The notes: generated by a model not told the origin, from the sequence alone. A DNA stretch of 20,060 nucleotides from Campylobacteraceae bacterium (GCA_026982175.1 JALSHP010000155.1:1-20060); one strand, 5' to 3'; numbered from the stretch's first letter, positions 6,652 through 14,107 are shown. Made by a program: numbers and translations.

Positions 6652-9003
6652 CTAATCTACATTCTTAGTTTCACTAAATACTTCTGAAACAAGAAACTTT
6701 TTAAGATTACTCTTCTCTTTGTCTAAGAAGCCATCTTCTAGTGTTAAAAATTTACCATTTGCACCTTTTTGCATGTAATAGACTTTATAGGTTACAGAGA
6801 CTCCTGTTTTTCCACTTACGTCATAAGTCAAAGTATAGTTCTCTGTCTCATTTGGACTAAGTCTGTTGTCTTGTTCTACCATATTTGAGTCAAATCCTGG
6901 ACGCACAACAAAAGTTCCTGAAGCACTTACTTTTCCATCTGCATCAAGCTTTTTACCTGTTTCATGCCCATAAATACGTGTAAAGTTACTGCTATCACTC
7001 GCATGAACAATGGCTGAGTTTGAAACAACTCCTACAATTTTTCCATTTTCTACAATCTGTTTTTTAACAGTATCATCAGGTGCGATTACTTTTACTTTAG
7101 TACCTGAGAATTTTTGAGAATGCACAGTTGTACCATTTAAATCTACATTTTTTGCAGGAAATGCGATAACTCTATTTGGATTGTAATCAACTCTAACTTT
7201 TCCACCCTCAATGGCTGAAGAATGAAGTTTCTTACCTTTTAATGGTTGTACCGAGTTCACCACATCTGTAAATGTAGAAATACCTGTACTAGAGGTGAAT
7301 GGTATTTTTATCCCATTAGCATCGGTGACAATTACACGTGTGAGAACACGACGCATTGGGTGAGTTCCTGGGAACATATGAGCTGTTTTGTTTGCTAATG
7401 TTGTACTAACAGTTAAAGCATTTCCATTTTTACTAACATCTAAAGAAGCAGAGAACCCACTTTTAATCTTAGCCACTACCGATGTTTTTTGCCCTGTTTT
7501 ACTCGCACCCAAGAAAGCATGTGAATTTAACCATTTATCACGTACAGGGTTCTCTCCACTCTCAACAGTTTTGTCTGATGGGTCAAAATGTGCTGTTAGG
7601 TGAGGGTTACTCTCTTTTGTCCAAAGCTTATCAGGTTTTGCCCACTCATGAAGAACCGTTCCCTCTATTCTTTCCATGTGACATTTTTGACATTTTGGAG
7701 ACTCATAGGTATCATTATAGTTTGTTCCTGTTCCATTACTGACAGCATTCCATGTTGAACAAAGCTCCATGAATTGTCCTTTACCTTCTGAAAAACCTGG
7801 AACTTTAGCACCCGATGCTCTTTGGTGACATGAAAGACAGAGTGCTTTTCCATGGTTGTTAAAGTGATTGTTCTCTTCAGCATGATAGTTTGGATTTAAT
7901 TGTGCTGTACGATTGCTATCATCATCTTCATTTTCATTACTTATTCCTGTTGTCCCATACGGTCCATAAAATGGTCCACCTGTGTAGTGTACTTTTCCAT
8001 TTGTTCCATTTTTGTCTTTACTTGCCATGGTGTAGCGACCATCTTTTTTCTTATTTTGGTCAAAATCAGCAGTCTCTTTTGGTGTATGTGCAAAATCTTT
8101 GTACTTTTCAGGACCCCAAAGACGGAAAAATTCATTCATATCATCTTCAGTTGCATCAACACTGTATTTTAATGTATCTCCAGCTGTTCGTTTCTTTGGT
8201 CCATGTGGTCCAAAACGTAAATCACCAGCTAAAGTATACTCACCCAAATCAATACCATCTTCTTTCATAAGACGTACCGTTTCAATACTATGACAAAAAG
8301 CACAATTAATCCCCTCCGTGTTTGCCTTATGTCCAATTTGATAGGTGGCTTTATAGAGCTTTCCATTTGCTCCTAAAGAGACAATGGAAGTTGCTTTGTT
8401 TGCATCAAAAATTGGAGAGATAACAGTATTCTCCTCTTCATAAATTTTTGCATTTGTTAAATCTTCAGTAGTCACCCCATTCTCTTTAAGTGTTGTCAAT
8501 TCCACTTTAAAATCACCTGCATAATATGCTCCAGGAGCATGACATTTAATACAAGTTTGAGAAGAACCTTTTATAAAAATCTTTTCGGTATATTCTCTAC
8601 CTTTTTTACCCTCTGCTCCCACGGATGATTTATCTTCACCAATCTTAGCCAAATGTACACGTAAATAGTCTTGCATTTTACTTTGAAAAATTTTATCTTT
8701 CCATGCTTGCCCATGCATTGAAGTAGACCATGTGTCATACAGCTCATTATGACAATTTTGACACTTCTTTTCAGCAGAGTCAAAAAGTGTTTTTCCAAAA
8801 CCTACACCTGTATGATATTCAGCTTTTCCAGCCGAAGCTTCAGCAATTCTCTTTTCACCTTTATAATCTATGTATTCAATCTTTCCATTAGCCAAAATGG
8901 TTTGAGAACCCAACTCTTTTAAACTATTATCTGAACTACCACAGCCTGAAAAAAGTGCCATTATCATAACCGAACTTAAGGTTGTTTTTAACTTATACTT
9001 CAT
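6652..9003 (-). CDS. pentaheme cytochrome c lipoprotein (c554-like family)
   Basis: A 783-residue exported cytochrome. The N-terminus is a lipoprotein signal ending FSGC, with lipidation at Cys21. Five CxxCH heme-attachment motifs follow at residues 81 (CQNCH), 151 (CIKCH), 234 (CAFCH), 389 (CLSCH) and 438 (CQKCH). The first sits in CQNCHNELYDTWSTSMHGQA, typical of cytochrome c554-like multiheme proteins, and GINCAFCH is also typical. After about residue 500 the protein has no hemes and looks beta-rich; NKTAHMFPGTHPMRR resembles the Ig-like C-terminal domain of such cytochromes. It probably carries electrons on the periplasmic face of a membrane; donor, acceptor and any catalytic reaction are unknown. 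Start ATG 9003 has AGGAG 7 bases upstream. It stands between its own hairpin terminator and the fadL-like gene; no partner quinol dehydrogenase is nearby. Confidence 0.93.
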   Translation of the reverse strand: MKYKLKTTLSSVMIMALFSGCGSSDNSLKELGSQTILANGKIEYIDYKGEKRIAEASAGKAEYHTGVGFGKTLFDSAEKKCQNCHNELYDTWSTSMHGQAWKDKIFQSKMQDYLRVHLAKIGEDKSSVGAEGKKGREYTEKIFIKGSSQTCIKCHAPGAYYAGDFKVELTTLKENGVTTEDLTNAKIYEEENTVISPIFDANKATSIVSLGANGKLYKATYQIGHKANTEGINCAFCHSIETVRLMKEDGIDLGEYTLAGDLRFGPHGPKKRTAGDTLKYSVDATEDDMNEFFRLWGPEKYKDFAHTPKETADFDQNKKKDGRYTMASKDKNGTNGKVHYTGGPFYGPYGTTGISNENEDDDSNRTAQLNPNYHAEENNHFNNHGKALCLSCHQRASGAKVPGFSEGKGQFMELCSTWNAVSNGTGTNYNDTYESPKCQKCHMERIEGTVLHEWAKPDKLWTKESNPHLTAHFDPSDKTVESGENPVRDKWLNSHAFLGASKTGQKTSVVAKIKSGFSASLDVSKNGNALTVSTTLANKTAHMFPGTHPMRRVLTRVIVTDANGIKIPFTSSTGISTFTDVVNSVQPLKGKKLHSSAIEGGKVRVDYNPNRVIAFPAKNVDLNGTTVHSQKFSGTKVKVIAPDDTVKKQIVENGKIVGVVSNSAIVHASDSSNFTRIYGHETGKKLDADGKVSASGTFVVRPGFDSNMVEQDNRLSPNETENYTLTYDVSGKTGVSVTYKVYYMQKGANGKFLTLEDGFLDKEKSNLKKFLVSEVFSETKNVD

Positions 9004-9036
9004 TACTTCTCCTTTATGTTTAATTTAAATACTAAC

Positions 9037-9074
9037 ATAATTCTCTCTATAACTATAGTTATAGAGAGAATTAT
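9037..9074. repeat. 38-bp perfect palindrome upstream of the cytochrome gene
   Basis: ATAATTCTCTCTATAACTA (9037-9055) is followed immediately by its exact reverse complement (9056-9074). It is 33 bases upstream of the cytochrome start. A TATAAT on the minus strand (9070-9075) overlaps its upstream edge, so it could be an operator across the start of a cytochrome promoter or a hairpin in the leader. It could also form a second stem after the fadL-like gene. Confidence 0.7.
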
Positions 9075-9076
9075 AA

Positions 9077-9098
9077 GTTGGGGTTTGAGTACCCCAAC
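9077..9098. terminator. hairpin after the fadL-like gene
   Basis: GTTGGGGT (9077-9084) and ACCCCAAC (9091-9098) form a perfect 8-bp stem with a 6-base loop, 31 bases past the stop of the FadL-type gene. The arms share GTTGGGG/CCCCAAC with the hairpin after the cytochrome gene at 6623-6647. No strong T-run follows. Confidence 0.5.
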
Positions 9099-9129
9099 CT
9101 TTGATGATTCTATAAGTAAATAAAATCTT

Positions 9130-10410
9130 TTAGAAAACGTAAGTTGCCCCTACTGTTACAGCTGTTTGTGAATGAGTTACATTCGCTGTTGAACCATTAG
9201 CTGCGGCTTGTCCTGCACCTGCTTGGGCTTGGGCTTGGGTTGCACCTTGTTGTAATGCCCCACCATATGCCATACCATAGGTCATCGCCGTGGTATCAAA
9301 ACTATTGCTTACCTCTGGAGAGTAAACACCTGCAAAGCTTAGGGTTAAAGCTTTAGAGAGTGAGTAATCAGCACCTAAAGTATAGTGTTGTTCAACAATC
9401 GCAGGGAAACCTGACAAGTTAAAGAAATTTACTGCTGCATTGTCAAAAGAAGTTGCTCCCTCTAACTCTTGAATGGGTGATTTCCCATAATTATACCCCG
9501 CTCTTACGCCCCAAGTTGCTGTGGCATATTGGTAACCCAAAGCAAATACATTTTGGTTTTCCCATCCAAAATCTTTGTAACCTGTTGCGTCACCCCATTG
9601 TACTTGTTTTGCATCAAATGCAAAAGTGTTGTTACCCATTTTATAGGCAGCACCTACCCCAATCTCTGCTGGTTGGTCAAGTTGGTCTCCTGAAGTAACA
9701 GAACGCACACCAAAGTCACGCATGGCATTAGAGATGTTGCCTTTATAGTTTGCTGCTATTTTTGATTTATAGAGTCCACCTAAAGTCAAATCTCCTAAAT
9801 CATACGCCAAACCTGCACTCACCCCTAATCCAACACTTGAATCTTTTTTGTTTTGTGATGCACCTGCTGGTGTTTGATAGTTAATCTCTAAGGTTGAGTA
9901 CTGAAGTACAGGTGCTACGGCTACAGTCAAGTCTCCTGAGGTGTAGGCAACAGGGACAGAGAGTTTGGCAATCCCTAGCTCTGTTTGCATTCCAAAGGCA
10001 CCTGAATTTGATTTTGCTTTTTTATAGTCTGTACCCATACCTGCTGTACCTGCTAAAGAGATACCCCAAACGATATTGTCGTTGTTTCTATGGACATAAG
10101 CAAAGCCAGGAATAAAAGAACGGTCGGCATCAGATTTACTCGTCGCAGTCATAGCACTTGTTAATTGTGGGTGAGCATCAGACTTAAAGTTAACATCTGG
10201 TTGAAACATGGTGGCATACCCTGTAAACTCCGAACCTTTAACATCTTTAATCATTGCAGGGTTAGCGTAAAGTGATTCTGCTCCATGTGAGACAGCCATA
10301 CCAACGCCACCCATACCCGTAGCTTTTGCACCATCTCCTATCATTAAGTCACCATTGGTTGCAAAAAGTGTCGCTGAAGCGATGGTTGAGAGTAAAATAA
10401 GTTTTTTCAT
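9130..10410 (-). CDS. OMPP1/FadL/TodX-family outer-membrane channel
   Basis: A 426-residue outer-membrane beta-barrel. The signal peptide MKKLILLSTIASATLFA is followed by the FadL-type N-terminal plug region, with GDGAKATGMGGVGMAVS and SLYANPA (the NPA motif). Alternating amphipathic strands run to the end, and the last residue is Phe, as needed for Bam-dependent insertion. The family takes up hydrophobic compounds such as long-chain fatty acids or aromatics; the substrate here is unknown. The start was set to ATG 10410, which gives a clean signal peptide and has AAAGGA upstream; an in-frame ATG 36 bases earlier adds a charged extension. Near the C-terminus is an Ala/Gln-rich stretch (TQAQAQAGAGQAAANG), probably a surface loop, part of which is encoded by a three-copy hexanucleotide repeat at 9221-9238. 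Confidence 0.92.
   Translation of the reverse strand: MKKLILLSTIASATLFATNGDLMIGDGAKATGMGGVGMAVSHGAESLYANPAMIKDVKGSEFTGYATMFQPDVNFKSDAHPQLTSAMTATSKSDADRSFIPGFAYVHRNNDNIVWGISLAGTAGMGTDYKKAKSNSGAFGMQTELGIAKLSVPVAYTSGDLTVAVAPVLQYSTLEINYQTPAGASQNKKDSSVGLGVSAGLAYDLGDLTLGGLYKSKIAANYKGNISNAMRDFGVRSVTSGDQLDQPAEIGVGAAYKMGNNTFAFDAKQVQWGDATGYKDFGWENQNVFALGYQYATATWGVRAGYNYGKSPIQELEGATSFDNAAVNFFNLSGFPAIVEQHYTLGADYSLSKALTLSFAGVYSPEVSNSFDTTAMTYGMAYGGALQQGATQAQAQAGAGQAAANGSTANVTHSQTAVTVGATYVF
9221..9238. repeat. three-copy hexanucleotide repeat inside the fadL-like gene
   Basis: GCTTGG occurs three times in tandem and encodes part of the QAQAQA stretch. The unit is a multiple of three, so copy change would alter loop length without a frameshift. 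Confidence 0.6.
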
Positions 10411-10444
10411 AATTTTTTCCTTTGTAATGTAATTATCTATCTTC

Positions 10445-10473
10445 ATTATAAGTTATATTTTTTAATAAAGCAA
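10445..10473 (-). promoter_or_regulatory. predicted promoter of the fadL-like gene
   Basis: On the minus strand TTGCTT (10468-10473) is followed after 17 bases by a perfect TATAAT (10445-10450). The start would be near 10438, about 28 bases upstream of the ATG at 10410. A second TATAAT lies farther upstream at 10490-10495. Confidence 0.45.
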
Positions 10474-10489
10474 GAAAATATTAAAATTT

Positions 10490-10527
10490 ATTATATTTTA
10501 AGTTAAAATATAATCTTAAAATATAAT
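10490..10527. repeat. three copies of a 12-mer (one inverted, two direct) between divergent genes
   Basis: ATTATATTTTAA (10490-10501) is the reverse complement of TTAAAATATAAT, which then occurs at 10503-10514 and again at 10516-10527, each separated by one base. Every copy contains a TATAAT. The block lies between the fadL-like gene (minus) and kdsB (plus), so it may be a divergent promoter pair, a protein-binding array, or chance in AT-rich DNA. Confidence 0.6.
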
Positions 10528-10573
10528 TAAAATAATTTAGATAGAATTTTACTTAAAAACATTAGGATAACTT

Positions 10574-11290
10574 ATGATTATTATTCCTGCTCGTATAGGT
10601 TCAAGCCGTTTCCCCAACAAAGTTTTAGCAGATGTCGCTGGATTGCCTATGGTTATTCGGACGGCTAAGGCTGTTCAAAATATTGATAATGTAGCCATTG
10701 CCACCGATTCACAAGAGGTAATAAAAATGGCTAAAAGCCATAACATAGAAGCTGTCATGACTTCTAGTGAACATAACTCTGGAACTGACCGAATATTTGA
10801 AGCAGCCCAAAAACTAAATCTTAGCGATGATGAGGTGATTATTAATGTGCAAGGAGATGAACCTTTTATAGAAGAGGCTGTGGTAAGAGCTGTTTATGAC
10901 TTAACTGTTCAAAATAGAGCCGATGAAACAGTAATGATGAACTCTTGCTATAAACTGATGCAAAGCTCTGAAGCAGATGACCCTAACATTGTGAAACTTA
11001 TTACATCTAGTGAAAATATGGCACTCTATTTTTCACGTGCTAAAATCCCTTATCCTAGAGACCATCATTTTAATGACTACAAAGGGCATTTGGGAATTTA
11101 TGGTTTTACCAAAAGGTCGTTAGAACGTTTTTGTCAACTTAGCCCTGCACCATTAGAAGAGATAGAAAAACTCGAACAACTTCGTGCTTTGTATCATGGG
11201 TTTCATGTTGCCATGGTAGAGGTTGAGACCAAAAGTTTTGGAATTGATACCCTTGAAGATTTGGAGAATGCATTAAAAATTCATGCTTAA
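10574..11290 (+). CDS. kdsB: CMP-Kdo synthetase (3-deoxy-manno-octulosonate cytidylyltransferase)
   Basis: A 238-residue soluble enzyme that activates Kdo with CTP to give CMP-Kdo, the donor for the inner core of lipopolysaccharide. The N-terminal nucleotide-binding motif is IIIPARIGSSRFPNKVLADV, equivalent to IPAR-x-x-S-x-R-x-P-x-K. INVQGDEPFI (about 96-105), HLGIYGFTKRSL and LEEIEKLEQLR are the other family signatures, and EVETKSFGIDTLEDL closes the protein. Its length is normal for KdsB (about 240-250). The start ATG at 10574 is preceded by AGGATAACTT and puts the IIIPAR motif at the very N-terminus, as usual. It is a single-gene unit: an AT-rich promoter region upstream and a good hairpin terminator downstream, with no other Kdo or lipid A gene in the window. 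Confidence 0.96.
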   Translation: MIIIPARIGSSRFPNKVLADVAGLPMVIRTAKAVQNIDNVAIATDSQEVIKMAKSHNIEAVMTSSEHNSGTDRIFEAAQKLNLSDDEVIINVQGDEPFIEEAVVRAVYDLTVQNRADETVMMNSCYKLMQSSEADDPNIVKLITSSENMALYFSRAKIPYPRDHHFNDYKGHLGIYGFTKRSLERFCQLSPAPLEEIEKLEQLRALYHGFHVAMVEVETKSFGIDTLEDLENALKIHA

Positions 11291-11291
11291 A

Positions 11292-11325
11292 AATAGATGG
11301 TTAACCATCTATTAACTTTTTGTTT
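11292..11325 (+). terminator. Rho-independent terminator of kdsB
   Basis: AATAGATGG and CCATCTATT form a perfect 9-bp stem with loop TTAA (11292-11313), followed after three bases by TTTTTGTTTT. It starts two bases after the kdsB stop codon. Confidence 0.75.
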
Positions 11326-11334
11326 TATATTTAT

Positions 11335-11366
11335 TTATGTTAAAATTATATAATATATAACATAAT
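11335..11366 (+). promoter_or_regulatory. predicted htrA promoter region with inverted repeat
   Basis: TATAAT (11349-11354) and CATAAT (11361-11366) are -10 candidates 20-35 bases before the htrA ATG. TTATGTTA (11335-11342) and TAACATAA (11358-11365) form an 8-bp inverted repeat around the first of them and could be an operator. The regulator is unknown and the DNA is very AT-rich. Confidence 0.35.
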
Positions 11367-11385
11367 CTACTCAATAAGGATTTTA

Positions 11386-12795
11386 ATGTATAAAAGCATA
11401 CTACTCTCTAGCCTACTCTGTGCTTCACTCTTAGCCACAGAAATAAGCTTTAAAGAAGCACCTAGTAACCCTCAACACAAACTTCCGCATAGTAAAAATG
11501 ATATATTTTCTTACAATAGCATCTTAAAAAATGCCATGAATTCCGTGGTGAATATCTCAACAAAGACAATTATTAAAAGTGATAAAGAGCGACTTAGGCT
11601 CTATAACGACCCCTTTTTTCAAGAATTTTTTGGACAAAGAGGCGTACCACACCAACAAGCACCTAGAAAAAGAGATAATGCACTTGGTTCAGGAGTGATT
11701 ATTTCAGAAGATGGCTACATTGTAACCAACAATCATGTTATTTCCGATGCCGACGAGATAGTAGTTACGCTTAACGGTTCAAATAAAGAGTATCAAGCTA
11801 CCGTAGTTGGAACTGATAAGGGGAGTGATTTAGCTGTCATTAAAATAGAAGCCAAAAAGTTAGAAGCCATTCAACTTAGTACCATTGATGAGGTCAAATT
11901 AGGCGATGTGGTCTTTGCCATTGGAAACCCTTTTGGGGTAGGACAAACCGTGACCCAAGGGATAATCTCTGCACTCAACAAAAACCATGTGGGCATTAAT
12001 AAATATGAGAACTTTATTCAAACCGATGCCTCTATTAACCCTGGTAATTCAGGTGGGGCATTAATTGACTCACGTGGGGCATTGATTGGGATTAATGCAG
12101 CTATCTTATCCAAAACAGGTGGTAACCATGGTATTGGCTTTAGTATTCCTATTGATATGGTACGTAATGTGGTTGCCAAGCTTATTAAAGACGGGAAAGT
12201 CACACGTGGTTTTATGGGGGTACATATCTCTGAAGTCACGGAAAATTTAACCAATCTTTATACGCATAAAGAGGGGGCAATTATTACCGATATTCAACCC
12301 AACTCTCCTGCTGCTGTAGCACAACTCCAACGTGGAGATTTAATCTACAAAATCAATAACAAAGAGATTAAAAACCCTTCTCAACTTCAACGTGTTGTGA
12401 GTGCGTTCTCGCCAGAAGAGAGCATTAAAATTTTCATAGAACGTGAAGGAAAAAATTTAAGCAAAAAGTTAACCCTAACCTCTCTTGATGGTAGCTCAAA
12501 AATGATGGGGACATTAACCAAAATAGAGGGTCTTAGACTGGCTAACTTAAGCCAACAACTACGCCAAGAGTATCAGATTGACCCATCCATTACAGGGGCT
12601 TATATCGAGGGCGTATTAGAAGGTAGTCCTGCGGATATAAATGGCTTTATAGCAGGAGATATTATTATTCAAATTGAAAATAGAAGCATACAAAATGTTA
12701 GCGATGCAAAAGCAGCCTTTGAAAAATTTAAAAATCAAACCAAAAGAGTTTATGTTAATCGTGAGGGGTTTATTTTGTTACTTGTAACAAAATAA
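11386..12795 (+). CDS. htrA: periplasmic serine protease/chaperone HtrA (DegP/DegQ family)
   Basis: A 469-residue secreted protease that degrades or refolds misfolded envelope proteins. The signal peptide MYKSILLSSLLCASLLA is followed by a trypsin-like domain with the catalytic triad His117 (TNNHVIS), Asp148 (GSDLAVIKI) and Ser222 (NPGNSGGALI). The Q-loop-like insert is present near residues 70-98 (FFGQRG...). Two PDZ domains follow at about 265-355 and 380-469, as in full-length DegP/DegQ. Length and architecture are complete. The start ATG at 11386 has AAGGA upstream. It converges on hspR-cbpA, with stops only three bases apart. In Campylobacter jejuni htrA, cbpA and hspR are also neighbours, so this stress cluster is conserved. 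A long palindrome overlapping the stop probably ends transcription for both units. Confidence 0.97.
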   Translation: MYKSILLSSLLCASLLATEISFKEAPSNPQHKLPHSKNDIFSYNSILKNAMNSVVNISTKTIIKSDKERLRLYNDPFFQEFFGQRGVPHQQAPRKRDNALGSGVIISEDGYIVTNNHVISDADEIVVTLNGSNKEYQATVVGTDKGSDLAVIKIEAKKLEAIQLSTIDEVKLGDVVFAIGNPFGVGQTVTQGIISALNKNHVGINKYENFIQTDASINPGNSGGALIDSRGALIGINAAILSKTGGNHGIGFSIPIDMVRNVVAKLIKDGKVTRGFMGVHISEVTENLTNLYTHKEGAIITDIQPNSPAAVAQLQRGDLIYKINNKEIKNPSQLQRVVSAFSPEESIKIFIEREGKNLSKKLTLTSLDGSSKMMGTLTKIEGLRLANLSQQLRQEYQIDPSITGAYIEGVLEGSPADINGFIAGDIIIQIENRSIQNVSDAKAAFEKFKNQTKRVYVNREGFILLLVTK

Positions 12796-12800
12796 ACTTT
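12768..12800. terminator. bidirectional hairpin at the htrA/hspR convergent ends
   Basis: GTTTATTTTGTTAC (12768-12781) and its exact complement GTAACAAAATAAAC (12784-12797) flank TT, making a 14-bp stem that includes the last htrA codons and its stop. TTT follows on the plus strand; the hspR stop lies just beyond. Confidence 0.65.
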
Positions 12801-13170
12801 AATCTTTAAAGATAACGATGTCATAATTACTAGTAGTTACAACGGCTTTGTGAGAAGGGACAGAGCCATTACGATTTACTTTTGAAAGCTCTTCTCGTAA
12901 ATCTTTAATCTCATTGTTCATTAAATCCATCTGCTCTTTGAGCTTTAAAATAACATCTACCCCTGCTAAATTAATGCCCATTTTACGGGTAAGTTGCAAT
13001 ATAAACTTAATCTTATCTACATCTCGTCCCGAATAAAGTCGCATACGTCCTTGGGTTCGAGAGGGAGAGAGAAGCCCCTCTTTTTCATATTGGCGAAGTG
13101 TTTGTGGGTGAATGTCCAACATGGTTGAGACAACGGAAATGAGATAGACAGGTTCATCATAGCTATGCAT
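12799..13170 (-). CDS. hspR: HspR, MerR-family heat-shock repressor
   Basis: A 123-residue DNA-binding protein. The N-terminal winged helix-turn-helix has the MerR/HspR pattern: YLISVVSTMLDIHPQTLRQYEKEGLL, then RMRLYSGRDVDKIKFI and the GINLAGVDVILKL segment typical of HspR. The C-terminal half is a short coiled-coil-like helix (KEQMDLMNNEIKDLREEL). In Campylobacter, Helicobacter and Streptomyces HspR represses chaperone operons by binding HAIR inverted repeats, usually with DnaK or its own operon's products as modulators. The ATG at 13170 starts two bases after the cbpA stop and its GAGGAG site lies in the cbpA 3' end, so the two genes are co-transcribed and probably coupled. A HAIR-like site overlaps the cbpA promoter, which fits autoregulation. 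Confidence 0.93.
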   Translation of the reverse strand: MHSYDEPVYLISVVSTMLDIHPQTLRQYEKEGLLSPSRTQGRMRLYSGRDVDKIKFILQLTRKMGINLAGVDVILKLKEQMDLMNNEIKDLREELSKVNRNGSVPSHKAVVTTSNYDIVIFKD

Positions 13171-13172
13171 GA

Positions 13173-14036
13173 CTACTCCTCTACAGAAATTTCAGCAGAG
13201 GGTAACTTCTCTTCTAACATAACCCTTAAATCATCATCTAAATCATCAACATTTGGTAAGATAATATTTGCCGTTAAATAGAGGTTTCCTGTTAAAGCTG
13301 TTTTTCTATTTGCTACACCTTTACCTTTAACCCTAAATTTTTGACCATTTTTAGTTCCTTGTGGAACTTTAATGATTATATCATCATACAATGAGGTCTG
13401 CACAATTACTTTACCCCCAAAGAGTGCTTCTTTTAAAGGGACATCCATGCTTGTGTAGAGGTCATCCTCTTTACGCTCAAAAGTTGGAGAAGGAGCAACC
13501 TCTACTTTAATAAGAAGGTCACCTTTTTTTCCCATGCCCGAGTGTCCTTTACCTCTAACACGTAATGTCTCACCATTTTTAATACCTGCTGGAATTTTAA
13601 TATCAAATGATTCAGAACTAATGGAAACATGATGTTTCCCTCCTGATACCGAGACAGCAAAAGGAATGGTAATGGTGGTTTTTTGATCAAGATCCATAGA
13701 TCCTCCACCAAAACCACCCCCACCAAAGCCTCCACCTCCACCAAAAATATTTTTTAGGAGTTCATCGAGGTCTACATTTCCCCCTTTAGTTTGTGCAAAA
13801 TCATGGAAATTTTGACCACCAAATATCTGGTCGCCATACATGTCGTATTCATCTTTTTTCTTTTTATCTGAAAGCACTTCATAGGCTGCATTAATCTCTT
13901 TAAATTTATCAATGGCAGCTTCATCTTTATTGACATCTGGGTGATATTTACGTGCTAATTTTCGATAAGCTTTTTTAATCTCATCAGCACTTGCATTTTC
14001 ACTTACACCTAAAGTCTCATATAAACTCTTTGACAT
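13173..14036 (-). CDS. cbpA: CbpA/DnaJ-family co-chaperone
   Basis: A 287-residue J-domain protein that stimulates DnaK ATPase and delivers clients. The N-terminal J domain (YETLGVSENASADEIKKAYRKL...) contains the essential HPD motif in YHPDVNKD. A Gly/Phe-rich linker (GGGGGFGGGGFGGGS, about 98-113) follows, then two beta-rich C-terminal substrate-binding domains (SGGKHHVSI..., LKEALFGGKVIVQT...). There is no CxxCxGxG zinc module, so it is a class B (CbpA-type) protein and not canonical DnaJ. The start ATG at 14036 has AAGGT upstream and lies about 24 bases after the predicted start of a strong promoter. It heads a cbpA-hspR operon, the arrangement known from C. jejuni and H. pylori. Confidence 0.95.
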   Translation of the reverse strand: MSKSLYETLGVSENASADEIKKAYRKLARKYHPDVNKDEAAIDKFKEINAAYEVLSDKKKKDEYDMYGDQIFGGQNFHDFAQTKGGNVDLDELLKNIFGGGGGFGGGGFGGGSMDLDQKTTITIPFAVSVSGGKHHVSISSESFDIKIPAGIKNGETLRVRGKGHSGMGKKGDLLIKVEVAPSPTFERKEDDLYTSMDVPLKEALFGGKVIVQTSLYDDIIIKVPQGTKNGQKFRVKGKGVANRKTALTGNLYLTANIILPNVDDLDDDLRVMLEEKLPSAEISVEE

Positions 14037-14066
14037 TTTTTTACCTTGTTTTTTAATATTAAGAAA

Positions 14067-14096
14067 ATTATATCAAAAACTCTTAGTCTATGTCAA
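14067..14096 (-). promoter_or_regulatory. near-consensus sigma-70 promoter of cbpA-hspR
   Basis: On the minus strand a perfect TTGACA (14091-14096) is followed after 18 bases by a perfect TATAAT (14067-14072). The start would be near 14060. A full -35 box is unusual in Campylobacterota and marks this as a strong, probably repressed, promoter. Confidence 0.75.
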
Positions 14097-14101
14097 TCAA
14101 G
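14081..14101 (-). promoter_or_regulatory. HAIR-like HspR operator overlapping the cbpA -35 box
   Basis: CTTGATT-N7-ACTAAGA on the minus strand compares with the HspR consensus CTTGAGT-N7-ACTCAAG: 6 of 7 in the first half, 4 of 7 in the second, with exact spacing. It covers the -35 element, where a repressor would block polymerase. Confidence 0.45.
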
Positions 14102-14107
14102 GTTGGG

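Noticed and set aside
7890..8270. 126-codon frame (and a 90-codon one) antisense to the cytochrome gene
   Set aside because: His/Leu/Phe/Cys-rich low-information sequence produced by the opposite strand of a real gene; no start signal.
10411..10446. Upstream ATG that would extend the FadL-type protein by 12 residues
   Set aside because: It puts charged residues before a complete signal peptide and sits over the predicted transcript start; ATG 10410 has a good ribosome site.
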